Shown here: piece by piece, positions 1 through 6,670 of the stretch
Position numbering within the stretch: position 1 is the stretch's first letter
Layout of the letters: every line of letters starts with the position of its first letter
Origin: Bacteroidales bacterium
Lineage (GTDB): Bacteria > Bacteroidota > Bacteroidia > Bacteroidales > VadinHA17
Direction of reading: 5' to 3'
DNA length: 17,180 bases
NCBI GenBank assembly: GCA_017882245.1
Contig: JADGPV010000093.1
Span: forward strand, 1-17,180
Position numbers and translations under genes: made by a program
Notes under the pieces: model-generated
Told to the model about the DNA's origin: nothing
The model's input: only the letters and a program-made list of their open reading frames with translations
Database searches by the model: none

Positions 1-1378
1 GCAGATCTGCCTGCAGGCAAACACTGCGTATATATTCTGTGCTGTGGAAGAAGAGGTCAGGCGATGCATTCTCGAAGTATTTTGTGAAGACATGTTCTTC
101 CACATCTAGTATACGTATCATCTCAATCTTGGTCAGAAACTTCCTGTTTGGCGAACCATCAGGCTCACTCAGTTCAGGTCTTATACCGGTAACAAAATAC
201 ATATCCAGGTCGCCCTTATACTTTACCGGCATTCTTCCGCGGTAGTCGCATGTAAAATAATCCTTTACAAATTCATGTGTCGTTCCTGAGATATTTATCC
301 TGCCTGCCTCACCTGAAGATTCCATACGGCTTGCAGTGTTGACCGTATCACCCCAGATATCAAACGTGATCTTTTTGTGACCTACCACTCCTGCAATGAC
401 CGTTCCTGTATGAATTCCTATCCTTATATCCCAGAAGCGTGCGGCCGTGTTTGCCGGGTCGTCCCTCATCGAGCGCATAAATTTCTGCATCTCAAGTGCA
501 GCAAGGACCACCTCAACCGGATTGGTTCTGTTCCTTTCCGGAATACCTCCTGCACACATATAAGCATCCCCTATCGTCTTGATTTTTTCAATGCGGAATT
601 TCTCAGCAACAGAATCAAAGTGAAAGAAGAACCGGTCAAGTTCATCAATAAGGACTTCAGGATTCATTTCCTCTGCTATTCTTGTAAAGCCCTGAATATC
701 AGAAAATAGTACTGTAACAAAATTGTATTTTGTCTTCGCGGCTTTTCCTTTTGACATTATCTCCTCCGCAGTCCCTTTCGGAAGCATGTTTGCGAGAAGA
801 TTGTCTGATTTCTCCTTATCATGCTGCAACTCTTCAGTGCGCTCAGCGATGAGTTCCTCAAGCCTGTTCTGCCTCTCCCTGAACAATCGGTGAGTCCGAA
901 GCCTCAGCATCATAATCATTAATAGCAAAAGCAGCGGATAGATCACCCATGCTATAGGGGAAAAATACCATGGTGCCCTGACCCTGAAAGGGAAAGAACC
1001 TTCTCCTGACCTCCCTCCGCCGTTGATACGGTAGCGGTACATGAAATTGTAGCGCCCTCTGCCTAGATTTGTGTATTCCTTGTAACTTCTCCGGGTCAAG
1101 TCTGACCACTTGTCATCAGGCCCATCCAGATAGTAAGCGTATTCTATCCAATCGCTCCTTAGCATTTCGAAAACAATCCCGTCATGATATCTGATAACAG
1201 GTATACCATTAAGAGTATCAATTTTTTCGTCTGACTTATAAAGATAAACTCCCGAGATACCGCCTTTTACTACAGTTGAACCATCCTGGTCAGTACCCGT
1301 ACTCGCCGGAAATGCTCCGCCAGCTAACACAAGGCTTATGTTCAAAACAAGAAAACCATGGAAAAACCTGATTGCCAT
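1..1378 (-). CDS. Membrane class III adenylate/guanylate cyclase with Y_Y_Y ectodomain (3' end beyond window)
   Basis: Translating the minus strand from the ATG at 1378 gives 459 codons open to the window edge, so the C-terminus is missing. Order seen: signal peptide-like segment (about 1-25); a Y_Y_Y-type beta-sandwich (about 65-133, with DGPDDKWSD and YTNLGRGRY); one membrane helix (about 142-158); a short coiled coil with NMLP (about 165-200); a class III cyclase domain (about 218-400). Catalytic residues are complete: metal-binding D227 and D271, purine-specificity residues K267 and D340, transition-state residues N347 and R351. By family rules K plus D indicates ATP, hence cAMP, as substrate. 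The domain order implies periplasmic sensing and cytoplasmic catalysis. The last visible residues align with the start of the HD domain in the paralogue at 4408-5802, but the second His and the Asp of that motif are replaced. It is divergent from rdgB across 116 b. Cyclase identity is secure; ligand and C-terminal function are unknown. Confidence 0.92.
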   Translation of the reverse strand, partial: MAIRFFHGFLVLNISLVLAGGAFPASTGTDQDGSTVVKGGISGVYLYKSDEKIDTLNGIPVIRYHDGIVFEMLRSDWIEYAYYLDGPDDKWSDLTRRSYKEYTNLGRGRYNFMYRYRINGGGRSGEGSFPFRVRAPWYFSPIAWVIYPLLLLLMIMMLRLRTHRLFRERQNRLEELIAERTEELQHDKEKSDNLLANMLPKGTAEEIMSKGKAAKTKYNFVTVLFSDIQGFTRIAEEMNPEVLIDELDRFFFHFDSVAEKFRIEKIKTIGDAYMCAGGIPERNRTNPVEVVLAALEMQKFMRSMRDDPANTAARFWDIRIGIHTGTVIAGVVGHKKITFDIWGDTVNTASRMESSGEAGRINISGTTHEFVKDYFTCDYRGRMPVKYKGDLDMYFVTGIRPELSEPDGSPNRKFLTKIEMIRILDVEEHVFTKYFENASPDLFFHSTEYIRSVCLQADL

Positions 1379-1404
1379 AAGGGAATGAGATACGGTGATA
1401 TATA

Positions 1405-1412
1405 CAAAAATA
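1405..1412 (-). promoter_or_regulatory. Putative -7 box for the membrane cyclase gene
   Basis: The minus strand reads TATTTTTG, a full match to the Bacteroidota -7 consensus TAnnTTTG. It starts 34 b before the ATG at 1378. No convincing -33 TTTG lies at the usual distance, so the call rests on the -7 box and its position. Confidence 0.4.
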
Positions 1413-1467
1413 ATCTTTTATTTCACTGTTTTATCAGACTTATGCAGCGCGTTGAAAATCCAATGAC

Positions 1468-1475
1468 TAATTTTG
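1468..1475 (+). promoter_or_regulatory. Putative -7 box for rdgB-porZ
   Basis: TAATTTTG matches TAnnTTTG fully and starts 27 b before the rdgB ATG. It lies in the 116 b divergent region shared with the membrane cyclase. No clear -33 element is visible at 19-21 b upstream. Confidence 0.4.
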
Positions 1476-1494
1476 TCCATGATCTTAAGGCGGT

Positions 1495-2082
1495 ATGGAA
1501 CTCATCTTTGCCACAAACAACAAACATAAAATCAGAGAGATAAGTGATCTGCTTGATAACAGATTCAATATCCTTGGCCTGGCAGATGTCAGCATTACGG
1601 ACGATATACCTGAAGATGCTGATAATCTTGCTGACAATGCTGTGTATAAAGCCAGGTATGTGCATGAAAGAACCAGCATGAACGTATTTGCGGATGATAC
1701 CGGATTGGAGGTCAATGCATTGAACGGAGCTCCGGGAGTTCATTCGGCAAGATATGCCGGGGCTGGCAGGAACCCTGATGACAACATTATTAAACTACTC
1801 AAGCAGCTTGAAGGCATAACAAACCGCAAAGCGAGGTTCAGAACAGTGATTGCTCTGATATTTAACAACAGGGAATACCTGTTCGAAGGCAAGGTTGAAG
1901 GTAAAATTATCCAGAAGAGGAAAGGCACAGGAGGTTTTGGATATGATCCGGTTTTCATTGCGAAAGGATATGATAAAACCTTTGCTGAGATACCATTGTC
2001 AGAAAAAAACAAGATCTCTCATCGGGCACAGGCCATGAAAAAACTGCTTGAATTCCTCGCGCAACAGCCTGTCTCACAATAA
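1495..2082 (+). CDS. rdgB: RdgB/HAM1 non-canonical purine NTP pyrophosphatase
   Basis: This 195-residue protein has the usual length and all main signatures of the ITPase/Ham1 family: TNNKHKIRE (7-15) at the phosphate site, FADDTGLEV (65-73) with the catalytic Asp pair, GAPGVHSARYAG (78-89), GGFGYDPVF (146-154) and SHRAQAMKKL (175-184). The family hydrolyses dITP, ITP and XTP to monophosphates plus pyrophosphate in the cytoplasm, keeping deaminated purines out of nucleic acids. The metal-binding position that is Glu before Asn-Ala in E. coli RdgB reads Asp here (DNA, 47-49), a conservative change. The ATG follows a -7 box by 27 b. porZ starts 27 b downstream, so the two are probably co-transcribed. 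Identification is very secure. Confidence 0.97.
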   Translation: MELIFATNNKHKIREISDLLDNRFNILGLADVSITDDIPEDADNLADNAVYKARYVHERTSMNVFADDTGLEVNALNGAPGVHSARYAGAGRNPDDNIIKLLKQLEGITNRKARFRTVIALIFNNREYLFEGKVEGKIIQKRKGTGGFGYDPVFIAKGYDKTFAEIPLSEKNKISHRAQAMKKLLEFLAQQPVSQ

Positions 2083-2109
2083 ACCAGGCACTGACAGGGT
2101 TTAATAATT

Positions 2110-4407
2110 ATGAAGCGAATATTATACGGATTGCTGCTTTTACATATGAACTTCCTGTTATGCGGACAGGGAACGGTAGGATCGTGGCAGGACCATCTCT
2201 CATACAGCACTTCATATTATCTGGCTGGCGGAGCAGGTAAGATATATTCTTCAGCCGGCGCTTCAATCCTGATGTTAGATTTCCCGACAAAAGAAGTTTC
2301 ATCACTTTCAAAAATAAATGGTCTGAATGAGACACTCATAGGTGAAATCGGCTGGTGCGAAGAGGAACAGACACTGATAATCGTCTACAGGAATGCGGGT
2401 GTCGATCTTATTAAAAAAGGAGTAATTACAAATATCCCGGACATAAAGAATAAATATATCCCTGGACTTAAGGAGATCTATGGCATTACTGTCTCCGGAG
2501 ACCGGGCCTTTCTCTCAGGAAGTTTCGGAGTAGTGGTCCTCAACGTCGGAGGCCGTTATGTGGCCGACACATGGAGACCGGGCCCGGATGGTGATAACAA
2601 CGAAGTCTATGAATCGGCTATCATTGACGACCGGATATATGCAGCCACTGCAAGAGGTGTCTATTATGCACCTCTGAACCGGACAGGACTCTCATATTTC
2701 GGTAACTGGGATAAGCTTGAAGAGCTTCCGTCACCTGACTCTAAGTATAACAGAATTACTGCTGCAGGTTCTGTCATGTTTATCAGCAAACCCGGCGTCT
2801 TACCGGCACCCGATTCGCTGTTTCTGGTTAATGCCGGGCATGCCGCCATACTGATATATACATCTCCCGGCGGGACCATCAGGTCACTTGATGCTTCCGG
2901 CAACAGTGTCTTTGCGGCTATGCCTTCTTCAATCCTTATGTTCTCCGTTGAAGGTGCAGTTACTCGGGAGATAACAGGTTATGGCTGGACTTCTGCAAAT
3001 CCTGCAAAAACCCTTTTTTATCAAGACAATCTTTGGATTGCTGATGCTTCCGCAGGATTAGTTTCCACCAGCGACTACAGCAAATTCAACAGTTACACTA
3101 TTCCGGGACCATATACGAATAACGTGGCAGACATAAATTTTGCAGGTACCGGTTGTTATGTCACGGGCGGTACCGTTGACAACGCCTGGGGCAACGTTTA
3201 CCGTCCATTTCAGGTTTTTACAAACACTGGCAATTCCTGGAAAAGTAAGATCCTTTACGGGTCATCAGACAGAGATGCAATGAGAGTAGTAGCAGATCCT
3301 GCTGAAAGTGACCATTACTTTGTTTCATCCTGGGGAAACGGAATTTATGAATTTAAGGCAGGGGATATCCTGAACAACTTTAACCAGTACAACTCACCTC
3401 TGGCAAGCATAAATCCGGGCGAAAATTATACCCGCATCTGCGGCCTTGCATATGATAGGTCCGGTAACCTGTGGATGACACAGTCAGGTGTACCCGGTAA
3501 TCTCAAGGCGCTGAAAAAAGACGGCACCTGGATTTCTGCAACAATCAACCTGAATGTGCCAGTTATTGGCGATATGCTCATTGACAGCAATGGCTATATC
3601 TGGGCACTCCTGCCACGCGGTTACGGTCTGGTAGTATATGATCCTGCCGGCACTCCGGAAAATGTCTCAGATGACAGGTACGTCAGACTGCAGGTTGAAG
3701 ATTCCGAAGGTCATGTTATGAACAACGTTTTCTCCATTACTGAAGACCTGGACGGAAATATCTGGGTAGGAACAGACATGGGACCGGCGGTTTATTATAA
3801 TCCCGGCAAGGTTTTTTCATCTGACCTGAAAGCCTCCAGGATAAAGATCCCGAGAAACGACGGGACAGGACTTGCTGATTACCTCCTTGGAACAGAGACA
3901 GTAACCACTATCGCTGTCGACGGGGCAAACCGGAAATGGTTCGGCACAATGAGTTCAGGCGCATATCTTATGTCAGAAGACAGTAAGAAGGAACTGCTTC
4001 ATTTCAACAGTACAAACAGTCCGTTGCTGTCTGACGAAATGGTGAAGATAAGTGTAAACGGACTTACAGGTGACGTTTGGTTCGGCACCTCTGAAGGCAT
4101 CGTTTCTTTTCGTGGTGATGCCACGACAGGCAAAGATGATTACTCCGGAATGTATGTATTTCCCAATCCTGTGAGAGAAGACTATGAAGGTCTTGTGACC
4201 GTGACCGGCCTGGTAGAAGGCTCAACGGTTAAAATCACTGATATCAGCGGCAACCTTGTTTATGAGACCTCATCGCTGGGAGGTCAGGTTACATGGGACC
4301 TCCGCAATTACCGTGCGGCAAGAGTGGCCACAGGTGTTTATCTGGTTTTTTGCAGTAATGAGGATGGCAGCCTGGCAGAAGTCACCAAGCTGCTTGTGAT
4401 AAGGTGA
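2110..4407 (+). CDS. porZ: PorZ-like type IX secretion surface protein with C-terminal sorting domain
   Basis: The 765-residue protein begins with a signal peptide (about 1-20, cleavage near CGQ), followed by the PorZ-typical opening GSWQDHLSYS. Beta-propeller repeats follow, including two-component-propeller style motifs GNLWMT, GYIWAL, GNIWVGT, RKWFGT and GDVWFGT between about residues 450 and 670. The last 92 residues are a type A T9SS sorting domain, with YVFPNPV, VKITDISGNLVYE, GVYLV and a basic end KLLVIR. In Porphyromonas gingivalis, PorZ is a cell-surface part of the attachment complex that supplies anionic LPS to the sortase PorU. By homology this organism should have a T9SS. The residue before Cys18 is Leu, so it is not a lipoprotein. 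Its stop codon abuts that of the convergent cyclase gene. A generic propeller-plus-CTD protein is the alternative, but the N-terminal match and the recO nearby favour PorZ. Confidence 0.85.
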   Translation: MKRILYGLLLLHMNFLLCGQGTVGSWQDHLSYSTSYYLAGGAGKIYSSAGASILMLDFPTKEVSSLSKINGLNETLIGEIGWCEEEQTLIIVYRNAGVDLIKKGVITNIPDIKNKYIPGLKEIYGITVSGDRAFLSGSFGVVVLNVGGRYVADTWRPGPDGDNNEVYESAIIDDRIYAATARGVYYAPLNRTGLSYFGNWDKLEELPSPDSKYNRITAAGSVMFISKPGVLPAPDSLFLVNAGHAAILIYTSPGGTIRSLDASGNSVFAAMPSSILMFSVEGAVTREITGYGWTSANPAKTLFYQDNLWIADASAGLVSTSDYSKFNSYTIPGPYTNNVADINFAGTGCYVTGGTVDNAWGNVYRPFQVFTNTGNSWKSKILYGSSDRDAMRVVADPAESDHYFVSSWGNGIYEFKAGDILNNFNQYNSPLASINPGENYTRICGLAYDRSGNLWMTQSGVPGNLKALKKDGTWISATINLNVPVIGDMLIDSNGYIWALLPRGYGLVVYDPAGTPENVSDDRYVRLQVEDSEGHVMNNVFSITEDLDGNIWVGTDMGPAVYYNPGKVFSSDLKASRIKIPRNDGTGLADYLLGTETVTTIAVDGANRKWFGTMSSGAYLMSEDSKKELLHFNSTNSPLLSDEMVKISVNGLTGDVWFGTSEGIVSFRGDATTGKDDYSGMYVFPNPVREDYEGLVTVTGLVEGSTVKITDISGNLVYETSSLGGQVTWDLRNYRAARVATGVYLVFCSNEDGSLAEVTKLLVIR

Positions 4408-5802
4408 TCACTCATCAGTAATGAGGCTCTGAATACGTTCAATCTGAAGTTGCTTGTTAACTTCCCTGAGACTGCGGGCGGTGGGTGTGAAATACTGATG
4501 CCCTGATATGAACCTGACCTGAAGCTTATTCCAGTCGTTCAGCTTCGCGATCTTGTTCTGGGCTTTCATCTCCTCAAAAAGCGTATTCGATACAGGAATA
4601 AAATCGCTCCTTCCAAGATAGTCCAGATCAGAGTCACAGATTATCTCTTCCAGCAGGTTCGTCGGCCTTGGAGGCAGCTTTGTTGACAAAATGATCTGGC
4701 ATATCCGGTCAATCTGTTCAGGAGTATATCCGTATGCAGGAAGCATCTCACGTGCCAGAAGCGCACCCTGATGTTCATGATCGTCATAAGATATCGTGTG
4801 GCCCACATCATGGAATAGACCTGCAGTCTTCAGTATCAGTATCTCCTCATCAGAACACCCTTCGGCCCATCCTATCAGCTCAACCTCAGTTACTACATCA
4901 ACGGTGTGTTTTATGTTGTGATAATAAAGATGTTCAGGGAGCTCCCTTTCCAGCTTATCAAGGATGACCTCCTGTATGTCAGTGAACTGTATCAGCCCGA
5001 ATTTTATTTTAAATGCCGCATTGGGCACTTTTCCGAGGCCGTCAAGAGATAATTCCGGTAACAGACCTTTTACCTGGAACATCTGGATATTCCCGGTATA
5101 TTTCACCGGCAACTTGCCAAAATACTCGCATATGAAGAATTCTTTTACCAGCTCATAGGTCATAACTGAAATAAGGACTGAATTCTCTTCTGATTCGGCT
5201 TCTATTCTGCTTGCGGTATTGACTGCCCTTCCCTTGATATCGTATGAAATTTTATTCTTGCCCGATATTGTTGCAGAGACAGGTCCCGTATGGATGCCGA
5301 TCTTAAGCTTCCAGATTCTTTCGCTGTCTCTCTTCTTTGTCTCATAATCCTCGAGAAAATTTCTCAGCTCAAGCGCCGCCATGACAACCTCAACAGGATT
5401 GGTGATATTTTTCGATGGTATTCCGCCGGCACACATGAGGGTGTCACCAATGGTCCTTATCTTCTCTACATGATATTTTTTTATTATTTCATCAAATTCA
5501 TAAAAAATTTCATCAAGTTCATCCATCAGTTGAGCAGAGTCCGTCCTCTCAGCGAGATTTGAGAAACCCCGGATATCGGCAAAAAGGACAGTGACCATAT
5601 TGAACCTGAGCGACCTTTCCTCCTCCTCCACTTTTGAGGTTTCCAGCTTATTTCTTTCCAGGAGGAGCTTGTACTTCTCGTTGGTATCAACAAGCCTATC
5701 CTTATCCCGCACAAGTTTCTTCATCTGCTCCTCAAGCTCTTTATTCTCACGGGTAATCCGTGCAATACGCTTGAGAAGCTGATCTTTAGATCTTGAATCC
5801 AT
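4408..5802 (-). CDS. Soluble class III nucleotide cyclase fused to an HD phosphohydrolase-type domain
   Basis: The protein has 464 residues from the ATG at 5802: an N-terminal coiled coil (1-66), a cyclase domain (about 68-245), a linker, and an HD domain (about 278-400) with a tail. Cyclase residues present are metal ligands D76 and D120, D188, N195 and R199. The purine-specificity Lys position is Arg116, which is unusual. The HD domain shows YYHNIKHTVDV (293-303), FHDVGH (330-335), H342/H344 and D390/D392, a full metal-ligand set. The YHNxxHxxDV string resembles class I cyclic nucleotide phosphodiesterases. No signal peptide or membrane helix is seen, so it is cytoplasmic. An in-frame TTG at 5847 would add 15 residues, but the promoter-like TATATTTA falls inside that extension, so 5802 is preferred. 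It is paralogous to the membrane cyclase at the left edge. It may both make and degrade a cyclic nucleotide; this is inferred. Confidence 0.93.
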   Translation of the reverse strand: MDSRSKDQLLKRIARITRENKELEEQMKKLVRDKDRLVDTNEKYKLLLERNKLETSKVEEEERSLRFNMVTVLFADIRGFSNLAERTDSAQLMDELDEIFYEFDEIIKKYHVEKIRTIGDTLMCAGGIPSKNITNPVEVVMAALELRNFLEDYETKKRDSERIWKLKIGIHTGPVSATISGKNKISYDIKGRAVNTASRIEAESEENSVLISVMTYELVKEFFICEYFGKLPVKYTGNIQMFQVKGLLPELSLDGLGKVPNAAFKIKFGLIQFTDIQEVILDKLERELPEHLYYHNIKHTVDVVTEVELIGWAEGCSDEEILILKTAGLFHDVGHTISYDDHEHQGALLAREMLPAYGYTPEQIDRICQIILSTKLPPRPTNLLEEIICDSDLDYLGRSDFIPVSNTLFEEMKAQNKIAKLNDWNKLQVRFISGHQYFTPTARSLREVNKQLQIERIQSLITDE

Positions 5803-5819
5803 TGCTGAAAGTTGAAAAG

Positions 5820-5848
5820 TAAATATACAATTTTTTAACTCAGTCAAT
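5820..5848 (-). promoter_or_regulatory. Putative promoter of the soluble cyclase-HD gene
   Basis: On the minus strand ATTG (5848-5845) and TATATTTA (5827-5820) are 17 b apart, approximating the Bacteroidota TTTG / TAnnTTTG pair with a short spacer. The -7 box starts 25 b before the ATG at 5802, the same geometry as for recO, GH3 and the M16 gene. This supports 5802 as the start rather than the TTG at 5847. Confidence 0.4.
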
Positions 5849-5878
5849 GACCGGAAGGGCTCTCTGCAGAAACTTTAA

Positions 5879-5886
5879 TACTTTTG
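5879..5886 (+). promoter_or_regulatory. Putative -7 box for recO
   Basis: TACTTTTG matches TAnnTTTG fully and starts 26 b before the recO ATG. The following bases (GACCAA) resemble those after the box in front of the GH3 gene (GAACAA). No clear -33 element is visible. Confidence 0.45.
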
Positions 5887-5904
5887 GACCAACAGCCTTA
5901 AACA

Positions 5905-6627
5905 ATGCTCGTAAAGACAGAAGCCATACTGCTGCATCATGTGCGTTATTCTGACAATTCATTGATAGCACATTTTTATACTCGCGAGTATGGAAGGTTG
6001 TCAGTGATGGTCAAAGGCATTTCTTCAAAAAAACGAAGTACTAAATTTTCTTACTTCCAGCCATTGAATATGTTCAGGCTTGAACTATACCATTATGAGA
6101 ACAGGGAACTCAATAACCTTAAAGAACTGAGCCTGTCATTTATCCCGAAAAATATCCCGGGAGATATCTACCGCAGCACTATTACGCTGTTTATCAGTGA
6201 GTTACTTTATAGTGTAATTAAGGAAGAAGATGTTAACCGTATGTTGTATGGGTTCATTGAATCTTCAGTGATGTCTCTTGATGAGATGACAGAAGGCATT
6301 AGTAATTTTCATCTTTGGTTTCTTGTAGCATTCACAGACTATACCGGAATCGGTCCGTCACCTACCGCTCTTAAGGATTATTGTTTTGATATGATCAGCG
6401 GGCAGTTTATACAAAGCCCGCCATCACACCCTGATTATATTGAGCCCCGTACCTCAGCGATCCTCAACCGCCTCCTGCAGATGCCGGCAGACAAGCTGGG
6501 GGAACTGCGGATGTCGGGTGAAGAACGTTCGGAACTGCTTGACAAAATACTTAAATATTATAACCTTCATCTCCCTGGCATCAGGCAGATACGTTCACTT
6601 CAGGTCATGAAAGAGATCTTCAGGTAG
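5905..6627 (+). CDS. recO: DNA repair protein RecO
   Basis: The 240-residue protein starts with MLVKTEAILLHHVRYSDNS and continues with YGRLSVMVKGISSKK, the RecO N-terminal OB-fold signature (about 1-80). A helical C-terminal domain follows (about 90-240). RecO binds single-stranded DNA and, with RecR, loads RecA onto SSB-coated DNA during gap and break repair. Length is normal for the family. The CxxC zinc cysteines found in some RecO proteins are absent (the one obvious Cys is in DYCFD near residue 160), as in E. coli RecO. The gene is divergent from the cyclase-HD gene and is followed 43 b later by the GH3 gene on the same strand. A -7 box lies 26 b before the start. Identification is secure. 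Confidence 0.93.
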   Translation: MLVKTEAILLHHVRYSDNSLIAHFYTREYGRLSVMVKGISSKKRSTKFSYFQPLNMFRLELYHYENRELNNLKELSLSFIPKNIPGDIYRSTITLFISELLYSVIKEEDVNRMLYGFIESSVMSLDEMTEGISNFHLWFLVAFTDYTGIGPSPTALKDYCFDMISGQFIQSPPSHPDYIEPRTSAILNRLLQMPADKLGELRMSGEERSELLDKILKYYNLHLPGIRQIRSLQVMKEIFR

Positions 6628-6646
6628 ACTTTAATGTCTCTTTAGC

Positions 6647-6654
6647 TATCTTTG
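6647..6654 (+). promoter_or_regulatory. Putative -7 box for the GH3 gene
   Basis: TATCTTTG matches TAnnTTTG fully, lies in the 43 b between recO and the GH3 gene, and starts 24 b before the ATG at 6671. It suggests that the GH3 gene has its own promoter. No clear -33 element is seen; the upstream position falls at the end of recO. Confidence 0.4.
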
Positions 6655-6670
6655 GAACAAATAGTGATCA

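Noticed and set aside
858..1109. Open frame on the minus strand, 83 codons
   Set aside because: It is an out-of-frame shadow inside the membrane cyclase gene, whose own frame codes for the Y_Y_Y domain and membrane helix through the same stretch.
2110..2170. PorZ as a lipoprotein (Cys18 near the signal cleavage site)
   Set aside because: The residue before the Cys is Leu; a lipobox needs Gly, Ala or Ser there. A standard signal peptide fits.
5803..5847. TTG-initiated 15-residue extension of the soluble cyclase-HD protein
   Set aside because: The extension contains the promoter-like TATATTTA and looks unlike protein; the ATG at 5802 has the same spacing to the -7 box as neighbouring genes.
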